Shown: one piece after another, positions 53,406 to 62,712 of the stretch
Position numbering within the stretch: the first letter of the stretch is position 1
Layout of the letters: the number at the start of each line of letters is the position of its first letter
NCBI RefSeq assembly: GCF_022427965.1
Contig: NZ_JAKTTI010000011.1
Coordinates: forward strand, 35,662-99,661
DNA: 64,000 nucleotides
DNA from: Fredinandcohnia quinoae
Lineage (GTDB): Bacteria > Bacillota > Bacilli > Bacillales > Bacillaceae_L
Direction of reading: 5' to 3'
Program-made: the position numbers and the translations under genes
The notes under the pieces: generated by a model
The model's input: the letters and a program-made list of their open reading frames with translations, nothing else
What the model was told of the DNA's origin: nothing
The model's database searches: none

Positions 53406-53735
53406 TTATTCACTTTCCTTATATCCGTATTTCTCCATTTCTGCATAAATAATTTTTAACTTAGGATTTCCTTCTCCAACAACTTCACCTTCAAGAACTA
53501 CGACTGGATAGAACATATCCTCTTCAATTACCCTTTTCGCGAATTCCTTTTTTGCTTCATCAGTGGGTGGGTTATAAATATCAACATGGGATATTGAGAA
53601 TGGCTGATTCGGAAACTTTCGACTAAGTGCTGCTTCAAGCCACTCATAAGTTTCTTTTGATGATGGTAGATTCACACAGCTTGGACAAAGCACTTCCGCA
53701 CCATAAACACAAATTTCTACTTGTTTATTAATCAT
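53406..53735 (-). CDS. yuzD: YuzD (DUF1462, thioredoxin-like)
   Basis: A 109-residue thioredoxin-fold protein. The motif EVLCPSCVNLPSSKETYEW carries a CPSC pair like a redox or metal site, and a cis-Pro lies near YPVVVLEGEVV. B. subtilis YuzD is of unknown function and also neighbours yutI. It is divergent from yutI here. The start at 53735 has AAGGGGA upstream. Confidence 0.88.
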   Translation of the reverse strand: MINKQVEICVYGAEVLCPSCVNLPSSKETYEWLEAALSRKFPNQPFSISHVDIYNPPTDEAKKEFAKRVIEEDMFYPVVVLEGEVVGEGNPKLKIIYAEMEKYGYKESE

Positions 53736-53893
53736 GTAGGATTCCCCTTTTCAAACGTCTTTCTTATCTTCATTGTACAGAAAATATGATAAAATAAATA
53801 CTATAATCATCATAGATATAATGCCACAATTTGAATAATAGATTTTTCGATTCAAACTGATTATAATAGGTATAAGGAAAGGAGTGAATTAAA

Positions 53894-54127
53894 ATGGTTG
53901 ATGAGATGAAAGAACAAGTTCAGGAAGTATTAGATAAACTTCGTCCATTTTTATTGCGTGATGGAGGAGACTGTGAATTAGTTGACGTGGATGACGGAAT
54001 CGTAAAATTACGTTTACTAGGTGCTTGTGGCAGCTGCCCAAGTTCGACAATCACTCTAAAAGCAGGTATTGAGCGTGCTTTATTAGAAGAAGTTCCAGGT
54101 GTTGTTGAGGTTGAACAAGTATTTTAA
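53894..54127 (+). CDS. yutI: NifU C-terminal-domain protein (Fe-S scaffold/carrier, NfuA-like)
   Basis: A 77-residue NifU-type protein. The ligand motif is [19 protein letters not shown], with the CxxC that holds a 4Fe-4S or 2Fe-2S cluster. It begins [20 protein letters not shown], the classic Nfu start. It delivers clusters to apo-enzymes. AAAGGAG precedes the ATG at 53894. Family B copy 3 touches its stop codon. Confidence 0.93.
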   Translation: MVDEMKEQVQEVLDKLRPFLLRDGGDCELVDVDDGIVKLRLLGACGSCPSSTITLKAGIERALLEEVPGVVEVEQVF

Positions 54128-54313
54128 ATTTATTCAGTAGAAGTCTCCCACTTCTATAAGTGGTGAGATGGATGTAACTCAGTTTCCAATTCAGTGGGGG
54201 CTAACCCCGACTGAATAAATTTAAAGCCTCCGGCGGATGCCTCAGATTTTTAAAGGAAGCTTTTCGAGCAAGCTCGAAAAAATCTGGGCACAAATACGCC
54301 AAGGCGCATTTGA
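54126..54313. repeat. Family B structured repeat, copy 3 (inverted orientation)
   Basis: Opposite orientation to copies 1 and 2. The bounded part runs from AAATTTATTCAG (54126-54137) to CTGAATAAATTT (54211-54222). Compared with copies 1 and 2 both arms have changed at the same pair (C-G to A-T), so pairing is kept. Inner hairpins ATTCAGTGGGG/CCCCGACTGAAT and CCACTT/AAGTGG are strong. It lies between yutI and thrB. Confidence 0.93.
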
Positions 54314-54325
54314 ATGAAAGCAAGT

Positions 54326-54356
54326 AAAAGCGAAACCAATTTGGTTTCGCTTTTTT
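54326..54356. terminator. Bidirectional terminator between yutI and thrB
   Basis: AAAAGCGAAACCA (54326-54338) pairs perfectly with TGGTTTCGCTTTT (54342-54354) around a three-base loop, with T residues beyond. thrB stops at 54355. Confidence 0.93.
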
Positions 54357-55272
54357 AATCCTGTAAATCAAATCGAGAAATCGTACTACCCTTTGTTTCA
54401 ATTGATATTTCCTCAACTAAAAAATCCTCAAATTCACTCATAAGTGATGCTTTTACTTCCTTTCCTTTGCCATTCTCAACAAAGCATATAACCGTAGGTC
54501 CTGCACCACTTATCGCAACCCCGAATGCTCCTTGTCGCTTTGCCGCTTCACGTATTTTTTCGAACTCCCGTATTAACGAGGTACGATAAGGTTGATGAAG
54601 TAAGTCAAGGTCCATCATTTTCCCAATCATTTTAATATTATTCGTTAAAAGTGCTGCCACCAACACATTGCTAATTGCACTCGCTTTAACTGCATCCTGA
54701 TGAGAAAGCTGTTCTGGTAATACTTTTCGGGCATCGGTTGTCTTCAATTCATACGATGGAATAAGAACAACCATCTCGAAGCTATTCGTGTTCACTCGAA
54801 TGAGATCTGTATTCTCGCTTCCACGATGGGAACCAATTACTAAGCCACCAAATAATGATGCACCTACATTATCTGGATGCCCCTCATATTGACATGCTAG
54901 TTGAAGCTTCTCATCATCTGTTAATTGTAAATCACAGATTTCATTTGTTAGCTCAATTGCCGCAACAATCGCTGCTGCACTACTCCCTAAGCCTCTTGCT
55001 AACGGAATATCACTTGATACATTAACTCGCATCGGTGGTAGATCTTTACTAAAAGCTCTTGCAATCTGTGAAGCAACTACATACACCAAGTTCTCTTGAC
55101 CTGTAGGGATATCATTTAATATAGGAGATATCGGTATGAACTCCCATTTGTCACTGGGCTCTACATGTAATGTTAAATAACGACTAACAGCTAATCCCAA
55201 AGAATCAAAGCCAGGACCTAGATTTGCTGTACTTCCAGGTACAGTAATTTGCAGTGATCTTTTAGACTTCAT
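54355..55272 (-). CDS. thrB: Homoserine kinase
   Basis: A 305-residue GHMP kinase. The ATP-binding motif is [18 protein letters not shown], the N-terminal motif is [16 protein letters not shown], and motif 3 is [14 protein letters not shown]. It phosphorylates homoserine for threonine synthesis. The ATG at 55272 follows GAGGGG and overlaps the thrC end by 11 bases; a longer frame to 55317 is rejected. It is the last gene of hom-thrC-thrB. Confidence 0.95.
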   Translation of the reverse strand: MKSKRSLQITVPGSTANLGPGFDSLGLAVSRYLTLHVEPSDKWEFIPISPILNDIPTGQENLVYVVASQIARAFSKDLPPMRVNVSSDIPLARGLGSSAAAIVAAIELTNEICDLQLTDDEKLQLACQYEGHPDNVGASLFGGLVIGSHRGSENTDLIRVNTNSFEMVVLIPSYELKTTDARKVLPEQLSHQDAVKASAISNVLVAALLTNNIKMIGKMMDLDLLHQPYRTSLIREFEKIREAAKRQGAFGVAISGAGPTVICFVENGKGKEVKASLMSEFEDFLVEEISIETKGSTISRFDLQD

Positions 55273-56332
55273 GAAGAACGGCCCCTCTAATATGTTCATA
55301 GATAACCTTCTCATCACAAGGAAGTAAGACTGGTTTAATCGATGATGCTTCTATTGCAATATTTGGATCCTTCAAGCCATTTCCAGTTAAAACAGCAACT
55401 ACTTTGCTACCTTTTTTGATTTCACCAGATTTGACCTGTTTGATAATACCAGCAATCGATGCACAAGAGCCTGGTTCAGCAAAAACACCTTCATTTCTTG
55501 CTAATAATTTGTATGCTTCAAGGATTTCAGAATCAGATACTTCGTCTATTTTTCCATTCGATTCTTCCGCTGCCTTTACCGCACTAATCCAGCTTGCCGG
55601 ATTTCCAATTCTAATTGCTGTTGCAACCGTCTCTGGATTCTCAATAATTTGATTTCGAACAATTGCTGCTGAGCCTTCTGCTTCAAATCCATGCATTTCT
55701 GGTAATCCTGTCTTGTGTCGCTCGTTGTATTCCTTGAATCCCTTCCAATATGCAGTAATATTCCCTGCGTTTCCTACAGGTATTGCTAATACATCAGGGG
55801 CAGTTCCCCCTAATTGAACACAAATTTCAAAAGCAGCTGTCTTTTGACCTTCAATCCGATATGGATTAACAGAATTAACGAGAGTAATAGGGGACGATTC
55901 ACTCAACGCTCTAACAATTTTTAAGGCTTGATCAAAATTTCCTTCAATCGAAATTATTTCAGCACCATACATAACTGCTTGTGCCAGCTTACCCATTGCG
56001 ATTTTACCTTCTGGAATAACGATGATACATCTAATGCCAGCACGAGCTGCATATGCTGCAGCCGCTGCTGATGTATTTCCAGTTGAAGCACATATGACAG
56101 TTTTGCTTCCTTCTTCTACCGCTTTTGCAACTGCCATTACCATTCCACGATCCTTAAATGATCCAGTTGGATTAGCGCCCTCAATCTTCACATACATTTC
56201 AATTCCAAGTTGTTCTGAAAGGGTGTGCAATGGAAGGAGTGGTGTATTTCCTTCATTAAGCGATAATCTAGGTGTTTCATTTGTAACTGGTAGATACTCT
56301 CTATATTGCTGGATTAATCCTTGCCATCTCAT
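55262..56332 (-). CDS. thrC: Threonine synthase
   Basis: A 356-residue fold-type II PLP enzyme. The PLP lysine is in [14 protein letters not shown], the phosphate loop is [12 protein letters not shown], and [15 protein letters not shown] is typical. It converts O-phosphohomoserine to threonine. The ATG at 56332 overlaps the hom stop by four bases and its end overlaps thrB, so the three proteins are translationally coupled. Confidence 0.96.
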   Translation of the reverse strand: MRWQGLIQQYREYLPVTNETPRLSLNEGNTPLLPLHTLSEQLGIEMYVKIEGANPTGSFKDRGMVMAVAKAVEEGSKTVICASTGNTSAAAAAYAARAGIRCIIVIPEGKIAMGKLAQAVMYGAEIISIEGNFDQALKIVRALSESSPITLVNSVNPYRIEGQKTAAFEICVQLGGTAPDVLAIPVGNAGNITAYWKGFKEYNERHKTGLPEMHGFEAEGSAAIVRNQIIENPETVATAIRIGNPASWISAVKAAEESNGKIDEVSDSEILEAYKLLARNEGVFAEPGSCASIAGIIKQVKSGEIKKGSKVVAVLTGNGLKDPNIAIEASSIKPVLLPCDEKVIYEHIRGAVLHEV

Positions 56333-57627
56333 TGTAATCCATCCCCTTCAACCCGATATGAACTCTTTATTTCTTTTACAATATGGAGATCTCGAAGTTG
56401 CTGTAAAATTTCCTCATAATCCTTACGTGACGTTTTATGCGTGACAAGTACAATCTCAGCCACTTCTTTATCATTTAAAGGAAGTTGCAAGATTTTCTCG
56501 AAGCTTACACCTCGTTCTGAAAAGATTGCAGTAATTTTAGCAAATGCACCTACCTGGTCCTCAACATGAATTCTCAAGAAGTACTTTGAGAACATTTCAG
56601 AATCAGATTTTAGCTTTTTATCATACTGTGGGGAAACTGCACTTCTACCATTAACACCTAGTCTTAAATTTTTCATAACACCGACTAGGTCAGATACGAT
56701 AGCTGTTGCCGTTGGAAGACTACCGGCTCCAGGTCCATAAAACATCGTCTCACCTACTGCTTCCCCGTAAACGTATACTGCATTATATTCATTATTTACG
56801 GTTGCTAGTGGATGTGTATCAGGTAATAGTGTTGGTTCGACACTCACTTCCACCTTTTCTCCTTCTCGATGGGCCATGCCAATTAACTTTAATGTATAGC
56901 CTAGCCTTTTGCTGTAATCAATATCATCATCAGTAACTGCAGAAATACCTTGAACACGAACATCCTGTAAATCAATATTCATTGAAAACCCTAGTGTTGC
57001 TAGAATTGCCATTTTCCGAGCAGCATCTAATCCCTCAACATCTGCAGTAGGATCTGATTCAGCATATCCTAATTCTTGGGCTTCTTTTAAAACGTCCTCA
57101 TATGGACTACCATTTTTACTCATTTTTGTTAAAATAAAATTTGTTGTTCCGTTCACGATTCCCATTAATTTCGTAATTCGATCTGAAGCTAACCCATCTA
57201 CAAGACCTCTTAGAATTGGAATTCCTCCTGCAACGCTTGCTTCATAAAATAAATCACAGCCGTTTTCACTAGCAACACCTAAGAGTTCTGGACCATATAA
57301 TGCCATAAGATCCTTGTTGGCTGTTACCACATGTTTCTTATTACGCAGGGATGACAATACGTGCTGTCTCGTTTCCTCCACGCCACCCATAACCTCAATT
57401 ACCACATCTATTTCAGGATCATTAATAACTTCATTTACATCAGTTGTTAAAAGTGTCGGGTCCACATGTACATTCCGATCCTTATGCAAATCTTGTACTA
57501 ATACTCGTTTTACCTTAATTGGGCATCCTACCTGATGCATTAATTTATCCTGATGATTGTGTAGAATTGTAACAACACCACTCCCCACAGTTCCTAATCC
57601 CAATAATCCAACCGAAATACTTTCCAT
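56329..57627 (-). CDS. hom: Homoserine dehydrogenase
   Basis: A 432-residue enzyme. The NAD(P) domain is [18 protein letters not shown], the catalytic domain holds [26 protein letters not shown] and [12 protein letters not shown], and a C-terminal ACT domain (about 350-430, [20 protein letters not shown]) allows feedback by threonine. The ATG at 57627 follows AGAGAGGTGG; the in-frame ATG at 57669 is rejected. It is the first gene of the threonine operon. Confidence 0.96.
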   Translation of the reverse strand: MESISVGLLGLGTVGSGVVTILHNHQDKLMHQVGCPIKVKRVLVQDLHKDRNVHVDPTLLTTDVNEVINDPEIDVVIEVMGGVEETRQHVLSSLRNKKHVVTANKDLMALYGPELLGVASENGCDLFYEASVAGGIPILRGLVDGLASDRITKLMGIVNGTTNFILTKMSKNGSPYEDVLKEAQELGYAESDPTADVEGLDAARKMAILATLGFSMNIDLQDVRVQGISAVTDDDIDYSKRLGYTLKLIGMAHREGEKVEVSVEPTLLPDTHPLATVNNEYNAVYVYGEAVGETMFYGPGAGSLPTATAIVSDLVGVMKNLRLGVNGRSAVSPQYDKKLKSDSEMFSKYFLRIHVEDQVGAFAKITAIFSERGVSFEKILQLPLNDKEVAEIVLVTHKTSRKDYEEILQQLRDLHIVKEIKSSYRVEGDGLQ

Positions 57628-57688
57628 TTCTCCAGCCACCTCTCTAGTGTGTGTATCCCAGAAATACATTTGTATTTATATAAAGGAC

Positions 57689-57717
57689 ATTATAATAATA
57701 ATTCAATTGTTTTACAA
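57689..57717 (-). promoter_or_regulatory. SigA promoter of hom-thrC-thrB
   Basis: On the minus strand TTGTAA (57717-57712), a 17-base spacer and a perfect TATAAT (57694-57689), about 60 bases before the hom ATG. No T-box or other leader structure was seen. Confidence 0.82.
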
Positions 57718-57800
57718 GAGCATATTTTCTGTATATTCTCGACTGAAAACGCTTAATCATCTGCTGTATGTACAATTATTCATTTATAAAATTATTTTTC

Positions 57801-57832
57801 TTTAAAAAAAGAGCCCTATTAAAAGAGCTCAT
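57801..57832 (-). terminator. Terminator of the hydroxyacid dehydrogenase gene
   Basis: GAGCCC (57811-57816) pairs with GAGCTC (57825-57830) with a G-T pair; on the minus strand seven T residues follow. Confidence 0.7.
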
Positions 57833-57846
57833 TTTAGCATTTATTA

Positions 57847-58815
57847 TTAAATACGTACGGGTGTCTTCGGTTTCCCATTTTGTAGAACAGCAATGACATT
57901 ATCACAGCATAAGGCCATCATGATTTCTCTTGTTTCCGTACTCGAACTACCGATATGCGGTAATGCAATAACATTAGTAAGTGTTAATAAAGGATGGGTT
58001 GCATCAATTGGTTCCTTATCAAATACATCTAACCCTGCTGCAGCAATTTCACCACTTACTAATGCCTGATACAGAGCATCCTCATCAGCGACAGGACCTC
58101 GAGAAACATTAATAAAAATAGCTGATTTTTTCATCTTTTTGAAGCTATTTTCATTAAAGAGGTTTCTTGTTTCATTCGTTAGTGGAGTAAGACAAACGAT
58201 AAAATCTGCTGTTTCAATCAGCTCATCAAAGGATACATACTTTGCACCAAGACTTTTCTCTGCTGCAAGATTTCTTGAACGATTATGATATAAAATGTCC
58301 ATATCAAAGCCTGTAGCACGCTTGGCAACAGCTTCACCAATTTTCCCCATTCCTACAATTCCAATTGTCTTATGATGTATATCATGACCCGCTAGTAAGA
58401 GTGGGCTCCAGCTCTTCCATTTTCCATCTTTAACAAACTGTGCAGCTTCAACAACTCGTCTAGAAGTTGCCATTAACAAAGCAAATGTTAAATCAGCTGT
58501 TGTATCTGTTAATACCTCTGGGGTATTACAAACAATAATTCCTTTACTATTTGCATATGAAACATCAATATTATCGAAGCCAACTGCAAGATTAGCAATT
58601 ACCTTTAAATTTGGTGCTGCATCGATGAGTTCTGCATCAATTTTATCAGAAAGCATCGTTATAATTGCAGCTGCCTTTTTTGCCTCTTCTAATAAAACCT
58701 CTCGAGGAACAGCAATTTCCTCTTTAGGCCACATTTTAACTTCTGCAACATCTTGCAACGCGACAATTACGTCATCCGAAAGTTTCCTTGTAATAAATAC
58801 GTATGGTTTTGTCAT
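57847..58815 (-). CDS. D-2-hydroxyacid dehydrogenase (glyoxylate/hydroxypyruvate reductase type)
   Basis: A 322-residue enzyme of the GyaR/GRHPR class. The NAD fold is TIGIVGMGKIGEAVAKRA, the catalytic Arg is in FINVSRGPVADED, the Glu is in VFDKEP, and the His is in IALPHIGSSSTETR. It reduces glyoxylate, hydroxypyruvate or a sugar 2-keto acid. It lacks the ACT/ASB domains of SerA. B. subtilis yvcT is a relative. It is monocistronic. Confidence 0.88.
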   Translation of the reverse strand: MTKPYVFITRKLSDDVIVALQDVAEVKMWPKEEIAVPREVLLEEAKKAAAIITMLSDKIDAELIDAAPNLKVIANLAVGFDNIDVSYANSKGIIVCNTPEVLTDTTADLTFALLMATSRRVVEAAQFVKDGKWKSWSPLLLAGHDIHHKTIGIVGMGKIGEAVAKRATGFDMDILYHNRSRNLAAEKSLGAKYVSFDELIETADFIVCLTPLTNETRNLFNENSFKKMKKSAIFINVSRGPVADEDALYQALVSGEIAAAGLDVFDKEPIDATHPLLTLTNVIALPHIGSSSTETREIMMALCCDNVIAVLQNGKPKTPVRI

Positions 58816-58884
58816 AAGTTAGCACCTCTAAGCAAAATATAATAGTAGATATTTATATTTTAGCATATTTTAATCGGTGGAATC

Positions 58885-59889
58885 TTATCGAGCAAGCCAA
58901 CTTACATCAGGAAGATTTAGCTTCCTTTTTTGAACACCTACTTGATTGAAAAAGTTCGATAAAAATCGTTCATGGTCACTTGAGTCATTTATGATGGTTG
59001 TAAGTCTTTGTTCTTCACGCTTCATCTTTTCCTCTGATGAAACAAGATAATATCCTTCAATACATTCAAAAAAGTGTAAAGGGAAAAGTAATCTAGCATA
59101 GAGTAATCTCCAAGAAAATGGTGATAATGGGCTAACCCGCTCGTAATCATTCATAAAATGATAAATTTGATTATTTATTTTCGTTTCTCCGATAGAATGT
59201 TGATCACGAATATATTCAGCAATATCCCTCGTATAATGGTCATACACCCAATCTGTCGGCAATTTAAAAAAATAATTTTTATCCCATGTCATTTCAGTAA
59301 AACGATGGTGACAAATTGTGGCGGAATCAATTGGAGCAGGGTACTCATCAAGCTCAGTATCAACAAGATATTGTATGGCATTCTCTGTTAATCCAATATA
59401 ATATGGGAATGCTTCAACAAATAATCTTTCAAACGAATTTTCAGGATGCTGTCTCACTTTCTCCTTCCAAAACATTTCCATTTGATCAAGTCTCTTTTCC
59501 CAAAGATATTTCCACTGTCCAATTCGACTTAATCTTGTTACCCTGTATGGAAAGCTCCTTCCTTTCTTATGAAATCTCGCTAATTCCTTCCCAATTGACT
59601 CACTGGTTCTTCTATCGTGTACCGGACATCTGACAACTATACTATTTTGTTCATTAATCGTACTAATTAATTGTCCACTAGTTGTTGGAAGAATCGATGC
59701 AACACGGATATCCCCATTTTGAATCAAATAATCACTCATTTGTTTTAGTTCAAAAATTTCTTCCAGTTCCAAATTTGAGTTCGGCACAATACAATATAGT
59801 ATATTACGGTAGAAGAACCCTTCAAAACCAAAGAAATTAATTGTCTTATCAATCCTTAGGTTATAATTTTCATATAGGGCTTCTTTCAT
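58885..59889 (-). CDS. yutH: YutH, spore coat-associated protein (CotS-like kinase fold)
   Basis: A 334-residue protein of the CotS/YutH family, which has a degenerate aminoglycoside-phosphotransferase fold. Seen are AYLVDTELDEYPAPIDSATI-like central residues, HHRFTEMTWDKNYFF and SPFSWRLLYARLLFPLHFFE. In B. subtilis YutH is a spore coat protein dependent on the coat assembly proteins. The ATG at 59889 follows GGGAGGG; longer in-frame starts to 59949 are rejected. Expression in the mother cell is expected but no promoter was identified. Confidence 0.88.
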   Translation of the reverse strand: MKEALYENYNLRIDKTINFFGFEGFFYRNILYCIVPNSNLELEEIFELKQMSDYLIQNGDIRVASILPTTSGQLISTINEQNSIVVRCPVHDRRTSESIGKELARFHKKGRSFPYRVTRLSRIGQWKYLWEKRLDQMEMFWKEKVRQHPENSFERLFVEAFPYYIGLTENAIQYLVDTELDEYPAPIDSATICHHRFTEMTWDKNYFFKLPTDWVYDHYTRDIAEYIRDQHSIGETKINNQIYHFMNDYERVSPLSPFSWRLLYARLLFPLHFFECIEGYYLVSSEEKMKREEQRLTTIINDSSDHERFLSNFFNQVGVQKRKLNLPDVSWLAR

Positions 59890-60029
59890 ATTCAGTCCCT
59901 CCCTGCACATAATATGTAAACATATGTTTAAAACATCTATATGACACATAATCCATTTACTTGTGATAAACTAGAAAAAACAGAATAATTAATATTTTAA
60001 CTATAATAATAAGAAATTAGGTGATGACC

Positions 60030-60530
60030 ATGGCTGAAGAACAAAAAATGAGTGAAATTGAACGTAAAGCACGATTATCGTTGGAAGAAAGAGGGGTAAC
60101 CCTTCAAGATATTGCCGAACTAGTTTTTTTTCTACAAAAAAAATATCATCCAAATCTTAAGATGGAGGAATGCCTTCATAATGTTGATCGCGTATTAACA
60201 AAACGTGAGATTCAAAATGCTATATTAACGGGGATTCAATTAGATATTCTTGCTGAGAAAGGATTATTAGAGGAACCCCTACTTTCTACAATTAAAGCAG
60301 ATGAAGGACTATATGGAGTTGATGAAATTCTTGCATTTTCAATTGTAAACGTATATGGATCAATTGGATTTACAAATTACGGATACATTGACAAGCTAAA
60401 GCCTGGAATCTTAGAACGACTTAATGATAAGTCTACTGGAGAATGTCATACATTTTTAGACGATATTGTAGGGGCAATTGCCGCTTCCGCATCAAGTCGC
60501 TTAGCACACCGAGCAGAGCATACAAATTAA
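60030..60530 (+). CDS. yutG: YutG, phosphatidylglycerophosphatase A-like protein
   Basis: A 166-residue soluble PgpA-family protein. The conserved region includes LFDDIVGAI-type FLDDIVGAIAASASSRLAHR at the C-terminus and GVDEILAFSIVNVYGSIGFT. Unlike Gram-negative PgpA it lacks membrane helices. It may remove a phosphate from a lipid or related substrate; the activity is not established. The ATG at 60030 is chosen over 60021/60024, giving the B. subtilis length. Confidence 0.88.
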   Translation: MAEEQKMSEIERKARLSLEERGVTLQDIAELVFFLQKKYHPNLKMEECLHNVDRVLTKREIQNAILTGIQLDILAEKGLLEEPLLSTIKADEGLYGVDEILAFSIVNVYGSIGFTNYGYIDKLKPGILERLNDKSTGECHTFLDDIVGAIAASASSRLAHRAEHTN

Positions 60531-60536
60531 TACGAA

Positions 60537-60572
60537 AAAGAAGGGGCAGAATTAATTTTCTGTCCCCTTTTC
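60537..60572. terminator. Bidirectional terminator between yutG and yutF
   Basis: GGGGCAGA (60543-60550) pairs with TCTGTCCCC (60559-60567), flanked by A and T runs. Confidence 0.9.
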
Positions 60573-61343
60573 CTATATTCTTTCTATCCATTCATCTAGA
60601 CTGTTAATTGCATATGTTGGTTGCTTATCATAGCCTTTTAATATTTCCTTTGTGGTAACGCCAGTATGAACAAGTAACGTATCCACTCCAGCATTCATCC
60701 CTGCCATGATATCGGTAGCATAGTTATCTCCAATCATGAGTGTATCTTCTAAGGGAATACCTAGCTTCTGTTGAGCTTGCTCCATAATTATTTTCTCTGG
60801 TTTTCCAATAAAGATTGGTTGAACGGTAGTCGAGACCGTAATGACAGAGGTTAATGACCCATTTCCTGGTAAAAGACCTCGTTCAGTTGGAATTGCAATA
60901 TCCCCATTTGTTGAGATAAATGTTGCCCCATTTCTTACAGCCAAACATGCATAAGCTAATTTTTCATATGTAATGGCTCTGTCGATACCTACAACAACGA
61001 AATCAGGATTTTCAGTTTGGATCGTAAATCCCTTATCCAATACGGCATTACGTATTCCTTCCTCACCAATTACATAAACTGTTGCTTCTTGTTTTTTTTC
61101 ATAGATATAATTAGCTGTAGCTTGACTCGTTGTAAATACCTGTTCTGTTGTTGCTGGAATATCAAACTTTCTTAACTTCTCGGCAACCTGCTCAGGCATC
61201 CTTGATGAATTATTTGTTACAAATAAATAGGGAACCCCTCTTTCATTCAGAGCCTTTACAAAATCACTTGCTTCCTCAATTCTTTCTTTACCACGATACA
61301 TCGTGCCATCTAAATCAATTAAATAACCTTTATATGTTTTCAT
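60573..61343 (-). CDS. yutF: YutF, HAD-family (NagD-like) phosphatase
   Basis: A 256-residue HAD hydrolase, the same length as B. subtilis YutF. Motif I is YLIDLDGTMYRG (nucleophile Asp), motif II is FVTNNSS, motif III is near FIGKPEKIIM, and motif IV is MIGDNYATDIMAG. It dephosphorylates small phosphorylated metabolites or nucleotides. It is followed by nothing on its strand before yutG; yutE lies 17 bases upstream, so the two may be co-transcribed. Confidence 0.93.
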   Translation of the reverse strand: MKTYKGYLIDLDGTMYRGKERIEEASDFVKALNERGVPYLFVTNNSSRMPEQVAEKLRKFDIPATTEQVFTTSQATANYIYEKKQEATVYVIGEEGIRNAVLDKGFTIQTENPDFVVVGIDRAITYEKLAYACLAVRNGATFISTNGDIAIPTERGLLPGNGSLTSVITVSTTVQPIFIGKPEKIIMEQAQQKLGIPLEDTLMIGDNYATDIMAGMNAGVDTLLVHTGVTTKEILKGYDKQPTYAINSLDEWIERI

Positions 61344-61360
61344 TTTTTATCACCACTTCG

Positions 61361-61798
61361 TTAATTTGAAAAAGCCGAAACTGGGCCAAGTTCATTTTCA
61401 AGATACGTTCTTATTGCTTGCGGAAATGACTGAACACATGTAAGATTCTCTCTTATCGTTAGGATCAGTTCATCATGGTTTACCTCTAAATAATCCTGAA
61501 CTAGTATTTTCCGTAGTCGGATAATATCTTTAAATTGATTCGCATGAGCGGAGGTGATAACTTTTTCATCTTCTAAAATATCTATAATGTCATCATAGCT
61601 TCCTGGGTCACGCATGATAAAACCATCAATCATCGAATTTCCAACATCTAAAACTGCATCAATTAAAAGCTGTGAAATACGTTCTAGTGCTTTTTTTTCA
61701 ATGATGCTTGTCCATACCGAATGGTTGTTAAATAATAAAAGATGCTCTTCTATAAATTTTAGTGTTCTTTCTATTTTTTCCCGATCGACAAAATACAC
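61361..61798 (-). CDS. yutE: YutE, DUF86/HepT-like protein
   Basis: A 145-residue helical protein of the DUF86 family, the fold of HepT toxins. It contains LLIDAVLDVGNSMIDGFIMR and RLRKILVQDYLEVNHDE. The toxin RNase motif is Arg-x4-6-His-x-Tyr; here the His position is Gln (RKILVQDY), so the ribonuclease site appears incomplete. No MNT partner is adjacent. The start is GTG at 61798 after AAAGGTGAT. It probably serves a housekeeping role, as in other Bacillus. Confidence 0.85.
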   Translation of the reverse strand: MYFVDREKIERTLKFIEEHLLLFNNHSVWTSIIEKKALERISQLLIDAVLDVGNSMIDGFIMRDPGSYDDIIDILEDEKVITSAHANQFKDIIRLRKILVQDYLEVNHDELILTIRENLTCVQSFPQAIRTYLENELGPVSAFSN

Positions 61799-61874
61799 GG
61801 TATCACCTTTTCGTTTATATTGTTAATTGTACCCTATTTATTTTATCATAAATACAAATGACATTTTCTTATTA

Positions 61875-61883
61875 TGCTATGAT
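61875..61883 (+). promoter_or_regulatory. Extended -10 promoter of the DUF3055 gene
   Basis: TGC followed by TATGAT (61878-61883), with ATGACA as an imperfect upstream element at short spacing. It lies 48 bases before the ATG. Confidence 0.5.
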
Positions 61884-61930
61884 AGGTGTAGCATAGAATA
61901 TTATTTATTATTCAAAAGGGGATTTTTAAC

Positions 61931-62197
61931 ATGAGTGAACGTTTCTTTTTATATGATGATACGATTGATACTAGCACACGATTCATTAGTTTTATGGGTG
62001 AGCACCAGCGATTTGATTTGGCAATCATTCGCTCTGATCGGTATTATGGAAAACTAATTGTCATAAATTTATTAGGAAATCGATATGCAATCATTGGAAA
62101 AGATGATTTAGATGAACCTGGCTACATTGAGCATGCTTATCAATTATCTGAAGAGGATGCAGAAGAGTTACGCTCATTTTTGTATGAAATTATGTAA
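61931..62197 (+). CDS. DUF3055 protein
   Basis: An 88-residue protein. It begins MSERFFLYDDTIDTSTRFIS, followed by FMGEHQRFDLAII and GNRYAIIGKDDLDEPGYIEH, which matches my recollection of DUF3055 (SAV0927-like). It is acidic and soluble; function unknown. AAAAGGGGA precedes the ATG. It is divergent from yutE and 66 bases upstream of the next small gene. Confidence 0.85.
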   Translation: MSERFFLYDDTIDTSTRFISFMGEHQRFDLAIIRSDRYYGKLIVINLLGNRYAIIGKDDLDEPGYIEHAYQLSEEDAEELRSFLYEIM

Positions 62198-62262
62198 CAT
62201 ATTCACTTTAATACTCGGAAACACTATCTTTATAGCTAGAAATAAGTAGAGGTGTTTTCGAA

Positions 62263-62547
62263 ATGGCTAACAATAAGAAAAGGGAAAAACAGTATTCTGA
62301 CTTTTCAAACGTCGAGATCATGCATGAATATTTAACTGGCGAGGAATTACCCGAAGGACCTTATGGGGCACCTAGAGGAAAAAATGAGCCAGTCGAAAAT
62401 AAAAGCTCACCATGGGAAGAAGGACAGCGATATTATAGTGCGTTCAACTATGAGAATAAATCACTTCATGAAAATATACCACGCCAATATCCTGATGCAC
62501 ATCCAACCCATGATGATCCAGATGTAGATACTGAACCACAATATTAA
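62263..62547 (+). CDS. Small hydrophilic (cytosolic) hypothetical protein
   Basis: A 94-residue, Pro/Glu/Asn/Tyr-rich, low-hydrophobicity protein likely to be disordered. It contains FSNVEIMHEYLTGEELPEGP and ends DDPDVDTEPQY. The conserved-looking first half suggests a family restricted to Bacillaceae; I cannot name it. AGAGGTG lies upstream of the ATG. It follows the DUF3055 gene on the same strand and may be in one operon with it. Confidence 0.7.
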   Translation: MANNKKREKQYSDFSNVEIMHEYLTGEELPEGPYGAPRGKNEPVENKSSPWEEGQRYYSAFNYENKSLHENIPRQYPDAHPTHDDPDVDTEPQY

Positions 62548-62550
62548 GAA

Positions 62551-62670
62551 ACAATTGCGCTAGCTCCTTGATAGCTCCAACAAGCAAATGTTCTGACGAA
62601 AAAAAGTTACTCTTTGACTTTTCTTGCCACACGTAATTTGACTTCGAAGGGTTTAGCGCTAGAGCTAGAT
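62551..62670. repeat. Family A dispersed repeat, copy 4 (degenerate)
   Basis: It keeps CAACAAGCAAATGTTCTGA, CTTTGACTTTTCTTGC and the end GCGCTAGAGCTAGA but has changed or lost many internal bases. Its outer arms still pair (TTGCGCTAGCTCC with AGCGCTAGAGCT). It lies between the convergent small gene and yutD. Confidence 0.8.
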
Positions 62671-62675
62671 GCAGA

Positions 62676-62712
62676 AAAAGGTGAGGGCATTATTAAATGC
62701 CTGCACCTTTTT
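62676..62712. terminator. Bidirectional terminator at the end of yutD
   Basis: AAAAGGTG...GGGCAT pairs with ATGCC...CACCTTTT; A and T runs lie outside. It overlaps the yutD stop codon at 62693. Confidence 0.75.

Noticed and set aside
61361..61798. YutE as half of a HepT-MNT toxin-antitoxin system
   Set aside because: No nucleotidyltransferase gene is adjacent, the active-site His is missing, and the neighbourhood is the conserved yut region.
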